A DNA stretch of 64,000 nt, taken from contig CP119318.1 of assembly GCA_029203105.1 (NCBI GenBank), positions 3,734,501 through 3,798,500 on the forward strand. Reading direction: 5' to 3'. A program made the position numbers and the translations under genes. Positions 54,566 to 63,287 of this stretch are shown piece by piece. A model generated the notes under the pieces. That model did not search any database. It saw nothing but the letters and a program-made list of their open reading frames with translations, and was not told the DNA's origin. Position 1 is the stretch's first letter. Every line of letters begins with the position of its first letter. This DNA comes from Candidatus Kaistia colombiensis. Lineage in GTDB: Bacteria; Pseudomonadota; Alphaproteobacteria; Rhizobiales; Kaistiaceae.

Positions 54566-55135
54566 GTGTCGAAAAAGATCTATCTCGCCGGACCCGAGGT
54601 CTTCCTGCCAAACGCGCGCGAAATCCTGGACAGCAAGGCTGCGCTCGCCCGCGCCGCGGGCTTCACGCCGATCTCGCCAGGCGACCTCGATATCCCGCCA
54701 TCCGACACCAAGAAGGGATTCGGACTGGCGATCAGCGAGGTCGACGAGCGGATGATGCTGGCCGCCGACGCGATCATCGCCAACCTGACGCCGTTCCGCG
54801 GCATTGCCGCCGATACCGGCACCACCTTCGAACTCGGCTTCATGTGCGGGCTCGGCAAGCCGGTCTTCGCCTATACCAATGTCGCCGCCAACCACTACAG
54901 CCGGGTGCTCGCCTACTACGAGGGCCATGTCGCGGCGGGCGAGGACGGCCACAAGCGCGGGCCGGACGGTCTTTCGGTCGAGGATTTCGAGATGATCGAC
55001 AATCTGATGCTGCATGGCGGCATCGAACGGCGCGGCGGCGCGGTCGTCGTCGGCCATGCCGACCCGTCCGCGCTCTATACCGACCTCGCCGCCTTCGAGG
55101 CCTGCCTCGCCATCGCGGTCGAAAAGCTCGCCTGA
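54566..55135 (+). CDS. Nucleoside 2-deoxyribosyltransferase family protein
   Basis: 189 residues. Family motifs: KKIYLAGPEVFLPNAREI at the N-terminus, DERMMLAADAIIANLTPFRGIAADTGTTFELGFMCGLGKPVFAY with the catalytic Glu, and a late MLHGGIERRGG. It would exchange or hydrolyse N-glycosidic bonds of (deoxy)nucleosides, perhaps for salvage. The GTG at 54566 gives the conserved N-terminus with GAAGGG upstream; an earlier GTG would add 13 residues. Divergent from frmA and convergent with the GST gene (6-bp gap). Confidence 0.9.
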   Translation: MSKKIYLAGPEVFLPNAREILDSKAALARAAGFTPISPGDLDIPPSDTKKGFGLAISEVDERMMLAADAIIANLTPFRGIAADTGTTFELGFMCGLGKPVFAYTNVAANHYSRVLAYYEGHVAAGEDGHKRGPDGLSVEDFEMIDNLMLHGGIERRGGAVVVGHADPSALYTDLAAFEACLAIAVEKLA

Positions 55136-55141
55136 ACCCAG

Positions 55142-55858
55142 TCAGGGCTTGGGCGGCGACACCGGTTGGGAATTCTGCGCGAACACGGATAGCGCCTCGC
55201 ACTCGGCCGACAGTGCCTCGATGCGCGGCCAGTGCCGGTCGCCCAGCAGCCCGGGATGAGCCTCGGTGGTGAAGCGGAAGGCGCAGGCGACCGCGATATC
55301 GGCATGGCCGATGCGGTCGCCGAACCACCAGGCCGACGGCCGCTCGGCACGATCCGCCTCCAGCGCATCCAGAACGGCGCTGATCTGTGTCTTGCAGCGC
55401 TCGACCCAGACTTCGGAGCGATCCTTGCGCAGCACGCCCTCATAGACGAGGCTGACCGCCTTGTCGGAAAGGCCGGTCGCCAGCGCGCAGACCTTGAGCG
55501 CGCGTCGCCGCTCTGGACCGAAGGGCGCCATCATCGCCTTTTCCTCGCCGGCCAGTTCATCGAGATAGTCGAGGATCGCGGCGCTTTCGATCACCACCTC
55601 GCCGTCGCCGAGCACCAGCGTCGGCACCCGGGTCAGCGGATTATACGGCGCGATCTTGGTGGCATCGCGAAACACAGACCAGGGCCGATGCTCGAAGGCG
55701 ATGCCATAGAGATGCATGGCAATCGCCACGCGGCGAACGAAGGGCGAATCATACTGGCCGATGAGGATCAAGGCGGGACTCCCGAGTTCGGACGCTTCCT
55801 GCGGAGCGCGCATTCGGTTCCGCGATGCCAGCCTATCAAGCGCAGAGATCATCGGCAC
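55142..55858 (-). CDS. Glutathione S-transferase family protein
   Basis: Up to 238 residues. Thioredoxin-like N-terminal domain (LILIGQYDSPFVRRVAIAMHLYGIAFEHRPWSVF; glutathione-binding TRVPTLVLGDGEVVIESAAILDYLDEL) and helical C-terminal domain with WWFGDRIGHADIAVACAFRF. The N-terminal ~25 residues are not typical, so a later start, near the codon for LGSPALIL, is possible. The substrate is unknown. It is convergent with the nucleoside deoxyribosyltransferase. Confidence 0.88.
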   Translation of the reverse strand: MPMISALDRLASRNRMRAPQEASELGSPALILIGQYDSPFVRRVAIAMHLYGIAFEHRPWSVFRDATKIAPYNPLTRVPTLVLGDGEVVIESAAILDYLDELAGEEKAMMAPFGPERRRALKVCALATGLSDKAVSLVYEGVLRKDRSEVWVERCKTQISAVLDALEADRAERPSAWWFGDRIGHADIAVACAFRFTTEAHPGLLGDRHWPRIEALSAECEALSVFAQNSQPVSPPKP

Positions 55859-55991
55859 CCTCTTTGCGATCAGGGTAAGTCGTACTCACGTTGAGCGAGC
55901 CGATCATCATGCTCTTTCCGCCACCATGACGGGCACTATCTAGCTGGCGAAGCACTCGTGCCCCCCGGCCGCGTGAACCAGTGAGGGTCAG

Positions 55992-56699
55992 ATGAGCTAC
56001 CGCCCAGCCTTTGTCCTGTCCGCCATCGTCGCGGCAACGGCGATCATCTTCGCCTCCGCCCCTGCTATGGCTCAACAGATGACAGCCAAGGAATGCAACG
56101 CCGCCTATGCGGCGAACAAGGACGCCATCCAAGCGGCCGGTCAGTTGAAGAAAGACTACATCGCGGCATGCCGCGCGGGAGCGGCTCCGATTGGCGGCGC
56201 GGCCGCTCCAGCAGCAGCCCCGGCCGCAGCTCCTGCGGCCGCAGGTGCTGCGAAAGGCGTCAAGACCGCCAGGGCGTGCAATGACGAATTCGCGGCCAAC
56301 CGCGATGCAATCCAGAAGTCAGGGCAGTTGAAGAAGGACTTCATCACGGCCTGCCGCGCCGGGACCGAAACGATTCCGGCCGCCGCGGCAACGCCTGCGA
56401 AGCCTGTCGCCGTCGCTCCGACACGGCCTGCCGCCTCGACCACGCCCGCGCCTGCAGCGCCATCAACGGCCGCGCCGGCCGCGAGGTCGGCCCCGACGGG
56501 CGCCAACGAGTATGCCACGGTAGCCCAGGCAAGAGGACACTGCCCCGCCGATACGGTCGTTTGGCTCAACCCCAGGTCGAAGATCTATCATTTCGCCGGT
56601 AGCCGCAGCTACGGCACGACCAAGACAGGCGCCTACATGTGTGAGGCCGACGCCAAGGCGGCCGGAGAGCGCGCGGCCGAGAACGAAAAGCATCCTTGA
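55992..56699 (+). CDS. Secreted Ala/Pro-rich protein with a duplicated Cys motif
   Basis: 235 residues: signal peptide (cleavage after AMA), then two ~31-residue copies of a motif, ECNAAYAANKDAIQ...QLKKDYIAACRAG and ACNDEFAANRDAIQ...QLKKDFITACRAG, each with two Cys likely forming a disulfide. An Ala/Pro linker follows. The C-terminal domain (GHCPADTVVWLNPRSKIYHFAG...YGTTKTGAYMCEADAKAAG) recurs in many Hyphomicrobiales proteins of unknown function and also has two Cys. It is probably periplasmic. The ATG at 55992 has GAGGG upstream. Divergent from the GST gene. Confidence 0.8.
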   Translation: MSYRPAFVLSAIVAATAIIFASAPAMAQQMTAKECNAAYAANKDAIQAAGQLKKDYIAACRAGAAPIGGAAAPAAAPAAAPAAAGAAKGVKTARACNDEFAANRDAIQKSGQLKKDFITACRAGTETIPAAAATPAKPVAVAPTRPAASTTPAPAAPSTAAPAARSAPTGANEYATVAQARGHCPADTVVWLNPRSKIYHFAGSRSYGTTKTGAYMCEADAKAAGERAAENEKHP

Positions 56700-56745
56700 A
56701 GCGAGCGTAGTGAACCCTCGCGACTTCCCGGACGAGCGGCGGCGT

Positions 56746-56797
56746 TAGAGCGTTTTCGAGCGAAGTGGATACCGGTTCGCGTGAAGAAAACGCGATC
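56746..56797 (+). repeat. Dispersed intergenic repeat, copy 3
   Basis: Matches copy 2 (10290-10341, opposite orientation) almost base for base: TAGAGCGTTTTCGAGCG at one end and GAAGAAAACGCGATC at the other. It lies between the secreted protein gene and rarA, next to a long perfect palindrome. Here its TAG is not used as a stop. Confidence 0.9.
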
Positions 56798-56805
56798 AAA
56801 CAAAG

Positions 56806-56852
56806 AGCTAGAGTCGTTCCGTGTTTCCATGAAACACGGAACGACTCTAGCT
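56806..56852. repeat. Perfect 22-bp-arm palindrome at the rarA stop
   Basis: Arms AGCTAGAGTCGTTCCGTG...TTTC and the exact complement close on CAT. The TAG in the right-hand arm (read on the minus strand) is the stop codon of rarA. The length and perfection suggest a young repetitive element or a transcript-end hairpin; no T-run follows. It begins 9 bp after dispersed repeat copy 3, so two element types are side by side. Confidence 0.85.
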
Positions 56853-58160
56853 GCCGCCCCGCTCCTTCCGCAGCTTGGCCCAATAGTCCATGCCGCTTGC
56901 GGATATCGCGCTCGAAGCCGCGCTCGACGGGCTGGTAGAAGTTCTGCCGGCCGAGCGCGGTCGGGAAATAGTCCTGGCCCGAAAACGCATCCGGCTCGTC
57001 ATGGTCGTAGCGATAGCCGGCGCCGTAGCCCTCGTCCTTCATCAGCTTCGTCGGGGCGTTCAGGATGTGCTTGGGCGGCAGTCAGCGAGCCACCGCTGCT
57101 TCGCCGCCTGCGTCGCCGCCTTGAAGGCCATGTAGACAGCATTCGATTTCGGCGCGGTGGCGAGATAGACGGCGGCCTGGCGAAGGCGAGTTCGCCCTCC
57201 GGGCGTGCCGAGCTAGTCATAGGCGTCCTTCGCCGCATTGGCGACGACGAGCGCCTGCGGATCGGCGAGCCCGATATCCTCGACCGCCATGCGCACCAGC
57301 CGGCGGCCGAGATAGAGCGGATCCTCGCCGGCGTCGAACATGCGCGCGAGATAGTAGAGCGCGGCGTCCGGGTCCGAGCCGCGGATCGACTTGTGCAGCG
57401 CGGAGATCAGATTGTAGTGGCCGTCCTGGCGCCTTGTCGTAGATCGGCGCGCGGCGCTGGACGATCTCCTGCAAGCCCTTGGCGTCGAAGATCTCGCCCG
57501 GCTTGGCGGCGCGCCAGACTCTCCTCCGCAAGCGTCAGCGACGGCGCGGCCGTCGCCATCCGCCATGCGAACGAGGCCTCGCGCGCCTCCTCGTCGAGCG
57601 GCAGCGGCTTGCCCTCGACCGCCTCGGCGCGGGCCAGCAGCTTGGCGATCGACTTCCGTCCATGCGACTGGAACACCAGCACGCGGGCGCGCGACAGCAG
57701 AGCGGCGTTGAGCTCGAAGGACGGGTTCTCCGTCGTCGCACCGACCAGCGTGACGGTGCCGTCCTCCATGACCGGCAGGAAACTGTCCTGCTGGGCGCGG
57801 TTGAAGCGATGGATCTCGTCGACGAAGAGCAGCGTGCCCTTGCCGATGCCGCCGCGCCCGCGCCGCTCGAACACCTTCTTCAGGTCGGCGACGCCGGAGA
57901 AGATCGCCGAGATCTGCTCGAAAGCGAGCTCGGTCTCGCCGGCGAGCAGCCGCGCCACCGTCGTCTTGCCGGTGCCGGGCGGCCCCCAGAAGATCATCGA
58001 GCCGAGCGAGCCCGAATTCGAGCATGCGCGACAGCGCGCCGTCGGCGCCGACGAGATGGTCCTGGCCGACGACGTCGGCCAGCCGTTCGGGGCGCAGCCG
58101 ATCGGCCAGGGGCCGCGGCGCGGCCCTCTCCATTCCGGCTGCCTCGAACAGATTGCTCAT
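56847..58160 (-). pseudogene. rarA: Replication-associated recombination protein RarA (MgsA), multiply frameshifted
   Basis: The whole RarA gene is recognisable but in several frames. N-terminus at 58160: MSNLFEAAGM...RPLADRLRPERLADVVGQDHLVG; Walker A IFWGPPGTGKTTVARLL; Walker B LLFVDEIHRFNRAQQDSFLP; sensor VGATTENPSFELNAALLSRA; tetramerisation part RGSDPDAALYYLARMFDAGEDPLYLGRRLVRMAVEDIGLADPQAL; C-terminus DEGYGAGYRYDHDEPDAFSGQDYFP and MDYWAKLRKERGGS with stop at 56847. At least five indels are needed. RarA is a AAA+ ATPase acting at stalled forks. No segment is missing, so sequence error is favoured over decay. Confidence 0.85.
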
Positions 58161-58179
58161 TTCAAACGTCCAAACTCGA

Positions 58180-59587
58180 TCAACGCCCGACCTGCGAGCG
58201 GATCAGACGACCGCCGCGCTCGATGATCAGCCTATAGCGCGAAGCCTTCTGCGCCGCGACATCAGCGAGTTCCTGCGTCGATGCGATCTTCACGCCATTC
58301 GACTCGACGATGATGTCGCCGGCTCGGAAACCGACACCCTCGGCGGCCGATCCCGCCTCGACCGCTGGATCAGCACGCCCTTGTCGCGCGTGCCCGCATA
58401 GGCCAGTTCTTCGATCACGGCCGGCGAAAGATTGACGACCGTGACGCCGGCAAAGGGCGACGTGCCGTCTATCGTGCGCTTGTCGCGCGGCGTCGTTTCC
58501 GGCGCGGAAACGAGAGCCAGCTCCGTCGCAACGGTTTTGCCGTCTCGAATATAGTCGAGCTTCACCGTTCCATCGACGCCCTTCGTGGCGAGGCGATAGT
58601 TCAGGCCGTTCGGATCATCGACTTCGACGCCATCGACGCTGATGACGAGATCGCCCGACTTCAAGCCGGCCTTCTCGGCCGGGCTGCCGGCCACGACGTC
58701 GGTAACGAGCGCGCCACGCGGGCCGGCCGAGCCCGAGACCATCGGCGATCTCCGGCGTCACCTGCTGCAAGCCCGCGCCGAGCCACGGCAATTGCAGCTT
58801 GCCGTCCTTGAGTGCCGATTGAACAACCACGCGCACCATATTGGACGGAATCGCGAAGCCGATGCCGATCGAACCGCCGCTGCGCGAGTAGATCGCCGTG
58901 TTGATGCCGACCAGCTTGCCGTCCATGTCGACAAGCGCTCCGCCGGAATTGCCGGGATTGATGGCGGCGTCGGTCTGGACGAAGAACTGATAGTCGGACG
59001 CGCCGATCTGCGTCCGGGCGAGCGCCGAGACGATGCCGCTCGTCACCGTCTGGCCGACTCCGAAGGGGTCGCCAATGGCGAGCACGAGATCGCCGACTTC
59101 CAGTGCGTCGGAATCGGCATAGGGCACGACCGGATAGTTGCCGTCGCTACCCTTGAGCCGCAGCACCGCCAGATCCATCCGCTCGTCCTTCAGGACGACC
59201 TCGGCCTCGAAGCTCCCGCTTGTCGGAAAGCGCGACCTTGACCTCATCGGCATTGGCGATGACGTGATAGTTGGTGACGACGATGCCCGACGCATCGACG
59301 ATGACGCCGGAGCCGAGCGACTGCTGCACGCGCTTTCGCGGCGCATTGTTCATCTCGCCGCCGAAGAAACGACGGAAGAACGGGTCGTCCATGAAGGGCG
59401 AGGCGCGCTGCTGGACGACGCGCGAGGCATAGACGTTGACCACCGCCGGCGAGACGCGTTTGACAATCGGCGAGAAGGAATAACGAAGCGCTGCCTCCGA
59501 CTGGGGGACCGTGCGTTCCGCGGCCATTGCCGGACCGCACAGCAGCGCGCCAGCCAATCCAACTGCAACCGCAATTCCAAACCGCAT
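58180..59587 (-). pseudogene. Do-family periplasmic serine protease (DegP/DegQ-like), multiply frameshifted
   Basis: A Do-type protease of about 468 codons broken by several indels. Signal peptide (MRFGIAVAVGLAGALL...AMA), protease domain with the catalytic triad His in VVTNYHVIANA, Asp in ERMDLAVLRLKG, Ser in AAINPGNSGGALVDMDGKLVG, then two PDZ domains (VVAGSPAEKAGLKSGDLVISVDG; AEGVGFRAGDIIVESNGVKI), ending RLIRSQVGR. Frame changes lie near 59220, 58740 and 58380. The enzyme degrades misfolded periplasmic proteins. It stands 20 bp upstream of rarA on the same strand, an order common in the group. Confidence 0.85.
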
Positions 59588-59842
59588 GGGAGAGCCTTTC
59601 TGACGGGATTCCTTCGCCAAGAATGCTACACGAAATGCGGCACCGCAGTGGCCTTTGCCCGTCCAGCGCCCGCCTCGCCGGGGATCGAATCCACAGGCGG
59701 TTGCCGAAACAAGCTGTTCAACTGCCACAGGCTCGCCCAGAGTTCGTGTCACGCTACAGTCGGATATTCACTCCGGCCAGCCGGCCGGCTCTTGGCGTCG
59801 GGCCCGACATCTGGATAATCCCGCCGGGACGAAGGGATCGGA

Positions 59843-60811
59843 ATGCTCTGGATCGCACTGTTCATCATAGGTTTGCTGGGTCTCCTGGCCGGGCTGGTTC
59901 CCCTGCTTCTCAACGGGATCAGCCGGAAGAACTTCGCCGCGATCGCGATCGGCACGGTGCTTCTCGTCGCCGGCGCCGCGGGGGTCATCATGAAGCCCGC
60001 CCTGCCGGAGACGATGCCGCACATCGCCTTATTGGAGCCGGCCCAGCCGCGGAGCGCGCCGGAACCGCAGGCACCGCATCCCGCCGAATCAGAGGCGCCC
60101 GCCGTGCCCGAACCGGCGGAGCCAGCCCCCCAGGTCCGCGTCATCGACCCGGTCGAGGTGCCCGCCCCCTCCAACAAGGACGAATCGCAGCTCGAGCCCT
60201 CCGCCCTGCCCGATCCGGTCCCCGTCACCACAACCGTGATCCCCGGCAGTGAGCCGGACCCGCTGGCCGGCGCCGCCCCGGCAGCCGACGCGCGGCCGGC
60301 TGCGACACCGGCGGAAGAAGCCGCCGCCCTGCTCGGCCTGCTGGCCCCGCAACAGCCCAAGGATCAGGCTGCCTTCACCCAGGCCGTCCGCGCCGCGCGC
60401 GAAGCTTATGACAAGGCCGACGACGCCGAGCGCGATTCGACCCAGCCGGAACGCGCCGCCGCGATCTGCAAGGCGCTACCGAAACCGGAAGTGAAGAATT
60501 GGGTCGGCAAGATCCAGTCGCTGGATGCGGATTCCGGCAAACGCTTCACCGTGACGATGGCCCTGCCCGACGGCACGCTGGTGAAGACCTGGAACAACGC
60601 GATGTCCGACATGGAGGACCAGACGCTGGTCCCGGCCGGTTCTCCCGTCGCCCAGAGTCTCGGCAAGCTGAAGGCTGGCGACACGGTCCGCTTCGCCGGC
60701 ACCTTCTTCGCCGACGAACCGGACTGCTACCGTTCCAGCCGCCTGTCGCTGATGCAGTCGATGATGGAGCCGAGCTTCCTGTTCCGCTTCACGGCGGTCG
60801 AGAAGCTGTAG
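59843..60811 (+). CDS. Membrane-anchored protein with Pro/Ala-rich linker, unknown
   Basis: 322 residues. Two N-terminal hydrophobic helices (about residues 2-25 and 32-50), a long acidic Pro/Ala-rich linker (~55-150), then a globular C-terminal part (NWVGKIQSLDADSGKRFTVTMALPDGTLVKTWNN...GDTVRFAGTFFADEPDCYRSSRLSLMQSMMEP) that resembles an OB-fold-like beta domain. I recognise no named family. The globular part likely lies outside the inner membrane if both helices are inserted as a hairpin. The ATG at 59843 has GAAGGGATCGGA upstream. Confidence 0.75.
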   Translation: MLWIALFIIGLLGLLAGLVPLLLNGISRKNFAAIAIGTVLLVAGAAGVIMKPALPETMPHIALLEPAQPRSAPEPQAPHPAESEAPAVPEPAEPAPQVRVIDPVEVPAPSNKDESQLEPSALPDPVPVTTTVIPGSEPDPLAGAAPAADARPAATPAEEAAALLGLLAPQQPKDQAAFTQAVRAAREAYDKADDAERDSTQPERAAAICKALPKPEVKNWVGKIQSLDADSGKRFTVTMALPDGTLVKTWNNAMSDMEDQTLVPAGSPVAQSLGKLKAGDTVRFAGTFFADEPDCYRSSRLSLMQSMMEPSFLFRFTAVEKL

Positions 60812-60916
60812 GGCTGAGGCGGAGCGCCGTGGCCGGGCAGCTCCGATCTCGACACGCATCGAGCGCGGTGCCTTCCCCGCCAGGCACACGGCCTTCCTGC
60901 AGGCCTCGACCGTCAA

Positions 60917-60960
60917 CATCCTGAGGAGGCTTTCGACGAAAGCCGTCTCGAAGGACGCAC
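60917..60960 (+). repeat. Intergenic repeat unit A (CATCCTGAGGAGGC..GTCTCGAAGGACGCAC)
   Basis: Begins CATCCTGAGGAGGC, contains the small stem CTTTCG-ACG-AAAGC, and ends CCGTCTCGAAGGACGCAC. It is inverted relative to unit B at 61002. This CTTCGAGAC/CTCCTCAG type is widespread between genes in Hyphomicrobiales. Confidence 0.75.
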
Positions 60961-61001
60961 AACGTCGGGGCAGGATATCCAGGAACGCGAGAGATCGCCC
61001 T

Positions 61002-61039
61002 GCGTGCTTCGAGACGGCCCTCCGGGCCTCCTCAGCATG
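61002..61039 (-). repeat. Intergenic repeat unit B, inverted copy of unit A
   Basis: Reads GCGTGCTTCGAGACGGCC, an inner CCTCCGGG, then CCTCCTCAGCATG; its ends are the inverted counterpart of unit A. The two could pair as arms of a long stem with 41 nt between them. Confidence 0.75.
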
Positions 61040-61146
61040 TTGGAGACGGCGCTTGTCGACGAGGTCCGCAGCCACAGACAGACAGCCGGCGGTCATCCCT
61101 CTCAGGGAGACGGGAAGCACTTCGCCCCCTGCCCCATCTCGAAACG

Positions 61147-61172
61147 AAAAAGGGCGACCCGAAGGCCGCCCT
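61147..61172 (-). terminator. Terminator of the ribosomal alpha operon
   Basis: On the minus strand GGGCGGCC-TTCG-GGTCGCCC (8 bp with one G-T pair, stable TTCG loop) is followed by TTTTTCGTTT. It is 26 bp beyond the rplQ stop, the last gene of the operon. Confidence 0.92.
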
Positions 61173-61197
61173 GATCCAAACCCGAAATACGATCCGC

Positions 61198-61626
61198 TTA
61201 TGCGGCCGCGCCTTCGGCGGCCTCGGCGGCGGCCGTGCGAGCACGGTCGGAGGCGCCCTTGGCGTCAACGTCGCGCTCGACGAACTCGATCACCGCGACC
61301 GGGGCGTTGTCGCCGTGGCGGAAACCAGCCTTCAGAACGCGAAGGTAGCCACCCTGGCGCTCCTGGTAGCGCGGGCCGAGCGTTTCGAACAGCTTCTTGG
61401 CAGCCGCGACGTCGCGCAGCTGCGCGATGGCCTGACGGCGGGCATGCAGATCGCCGCGCTTGCCGAGCGTCACCAGCTTCTCGACGATCGGACGCAGGTC
61501 CTTCGCCTTCGGCAGGGTGGTGACGATCTGCTCGTGCGTGATCAGCGCTACAGCCATGTTCGCGAACATCGCCTTGCGGTGGCTCGCGGTACGGCTGAAC
61601 TTGCGACCGGAATTACCGTGGCGCAT
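61198..61626 (-). CDS. rplQ: 50S ribosomal protein L17
   Basis: 142 residues. L17 core: MRHGNSGRKFSRTASHRKAMFANMAVALITHEQIVTTLPKAKDLRPIVEKLVTLGKRGDLHARRQAIAQL, then GGYLRVLKAGFRHGDNAPVAVIEFVERD. An Ala-rich tail of about 20 residues follows, common in alphaproteobacteria. It is the last gene of adk-rpsM-rpsK-rpoA-rplQ and precedes a strong terminator. Confidence 0.97.
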   Translation of the reverse strand: MRHGNSGRKFSRTASHRKAMFANMAVALITHEQIVTTLPKAKDLRPIVEKLVTLGKRGDLHARRQAIAQLRDVAAAKKLFETLGPRYQERQGGYLRVLKAGFRHGDNAPVAVIEFVERDVDAKGASDRARTAAAEAAEGAAA

Positions 61627-61675
61627 GGCTCTCTCCTCAATCTATCAACCGGCGGCTCACGCCGTGGGTGCTGTC

Positions 61676-62692
61676 TTAGTAATGATCTTCGTAACGCTTG
61701 GCGAGTTCTTCGATGTTCTCCGGCGGCCAATTCGTGACCTCCATGCCGAGATGGAGACCCATCTGGGCGAGAACTTCCTTGATCTCGTTCAGCGACTTGC
61801 GGCCGAAATTCGGGGTCCGGAGCATCTCTGCCTCGGTCTTCTGAATCAGGTCGCCAATATAGACGATATTGTCGTTCTTCAGGCAATTGGCCGAGCGAAC
61901 AGAAAGTTCCAGCTCGTCCACCTTCTTCAGAAGCGACGGGTTGAAGGCCAGCTCCGGAATCGCTTCCGAAACGGTTTCCTTCTGCGGCTCTTCAAAGTTG
62001 ACGAAGATCGACAGCTGGTCCTGAACGATGCGGGCGGCGTAAGCCACGGCGTCGTCGGGACGGAGCGAGCCGTCGGTCTCGACCGTCAGCGTCAGCTTAT
62101 CATAGTCGAGAACCTGGCCCTCGCGGGTGTTCTCGACACGGTACGAGACCTTCTTGACCGGCGAATAGATGCTGTCGACGGGGATCAGCCCGATCGGAGC
62201 GTCTTCCGCGCGGTTGCGGTCGGCGGCAACGTAGCCCTTGCCGGTATTGACCGTGAACTCCATGCGGATCTCGGCGCCTTCGTCAAGCGTGCAGAGAACC
62301 AGCTCGGGGTTCAGGACTTCGATGTCGCCGACAGTCTGGATGTCGCCAGCCGTGACGATACCCGGACCCGTCTTGCGAACCACCATGCGCTTCGGACCTT
62401 CGCCCTGCATGCGGATGGAGATTTCCTTGATGTTCAGGATGATGTCGGTGACATCTTCCCGGACGCCGGCAATGGAGGAGAATTCGTGCAGCACGCCGTC
62501 GATCTGGACGGCGGTAACCGCGGCGCCCTGGAGCGAAGACAGCAGCACGCGACGCAGCGCATTGCCGAGCGTCAGACCAAAACCGCGCTCAAGAGGTTCC
62601 GCCACGACGGTAGCGAGACGCTTGGGATCGGATCCCGGCGTCACCTCGAGCTTGTTCGGCTTGATCAGCTCTTGCCAATTCTTATGGATCAC
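61676..62692 (-). CDS. rpoA: DNA-directed RNA polymerase subunit alpha
   Basis: 338 residues. N-terminal dimerisation domain (VAEPLERGFGLTLGNALRRVLLSSLQGAAV), a linker, then the C-terminal domain (LSVRSANCLKNDNIVYIGDLIQKTEAEMLRTPNFGRKSLNEIKEVL) that contacts UP elements and activators. GTG start at 62692 preceded by AAGGA. It follows rpsK in the alpha operon; the 126 bp between them show no separate gene. Confidence 0.98.
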   Translation of the reverse strand: MIHKNWQELIKPNKLEVTPGSDPKRLATVVAEPLERGFGLTLGNALRRVLLSSLQGAAVTAVQIDGVLHEFSSIAGVREDVTDIILNIKEISIRMQGEGPKRMVVRKTGPGIVTAGDIQTVGDIEVLNPELVLCTLDEGAEIRMEFTVNTGKGYVAADRNRAEDAPIGLIPVDSIYSPVKKVSYRVENTREGQVLDYDKLTLTVETDGSLRPDDAVAYAARIVQDQLSIFVNFEEPQKETVSEAIPELAFNPSLLKKVDELELSVRSANCLKNDNIVYIGDLIQKTEAEMLRTPNFGRKSLNEIKEVLAQMGLHLGMEVTNWPPENIEELAKRYEDHY

Positions 62693-62818
62693 GACCGTAT
62701 CCTTTCGATCTCGAACGCCGCCCGACGGTTCGGGTGGCGTGGCGCTCCGGCTAAGGGCGGAGCGCCGAATGCCGATACGCAGTGAAGACGGCGTCCGCCG
62801 AGGACGCCGCCCGAGGCT

Positions 62819-63208
62819 TTAGACGCGGCGACGCTTGCGCGGCCGGCAGCCATTATGCGCGATCGGCGTCACATCACGGATCGAGGTGATGGTGAAGCCA
62901 GCAGCCTGCAGAGCCCGCAGAGCCGACTCACGGCCCGAACCCGGACCGGTGACTTCGACTTCGAGGGTCTTCATGCCGTGTTCAGCAGCCTTGCGGCTGG
63001 CATCTTCAGCAGCCATCTGAGCTGCATAAGGGGTCGACTTACGCGAACCCTTGAAGCCCATCATGCCAGCCGACGACCAGGAAATCGCATTTCCCTGTGC
63101 GTCGGTGATGGTGATCATCGTGTTGTTGAACGTCGAGCTCACATGCGCAACGCCCGAGGAGATGTTCTTCCGCTCGCGGCGACGTACGCGCGTTGTGTCC
63201 TTGGCCAT
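62819..63208 (-). CDS. rpsK: 30S ribosomal protein S11
   Basis: 129 residues, standard length. Motifs: ISSGVAHVSSTFNNTMITITDAQGNAISWSSAGMMGFKGSRKSTPYAAQMAAEDA, GPGSGRESALRALQAAGFTITSIRDVTPIAHNGCRPRKRRRV. S11 lies on the 30S platform. Between rpsM and rpoA in the conserved alpha operon order. Confidence 0.98.
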   Translation of the reverse strand: MAKDTTRVRRRERKNISSGVAHVSSTFNNTMITITDAQGNAISWSSAGMMGFKGSRKSTPYAAQMAAEDASRKAAEHGMKTLEVEVTGPGSGRESALRALQAAGFTITSIRDVTPIAHNGCRPRKRRRV

Positions 63209-63287
63209 TCTCTATCCTTACGTTCGATCTCGACACCGCCGTAAAACCGGCAGCTCCACCGGGGGCCTAGCGCCCCGAATTCTTGAA

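Larger units (their letters stand above)
60812..61146. other. Intergenic repeat mosaic
   Basis: No gene is recognised between the membrane protein and the rplQ terminator. The stretch contains two related repeat units, listed separately, in opposite orientations, plus unique sequence without notable features. Confidence 0.6.

Noticed and set aside
56806..56852. Perfect palindrome as a replication or phage attachment site
   Set aside because: It coincides with the rarA stop and stands next to another intergenic repeat; no iterons, DnaA boxes or integrase genes are nearby.
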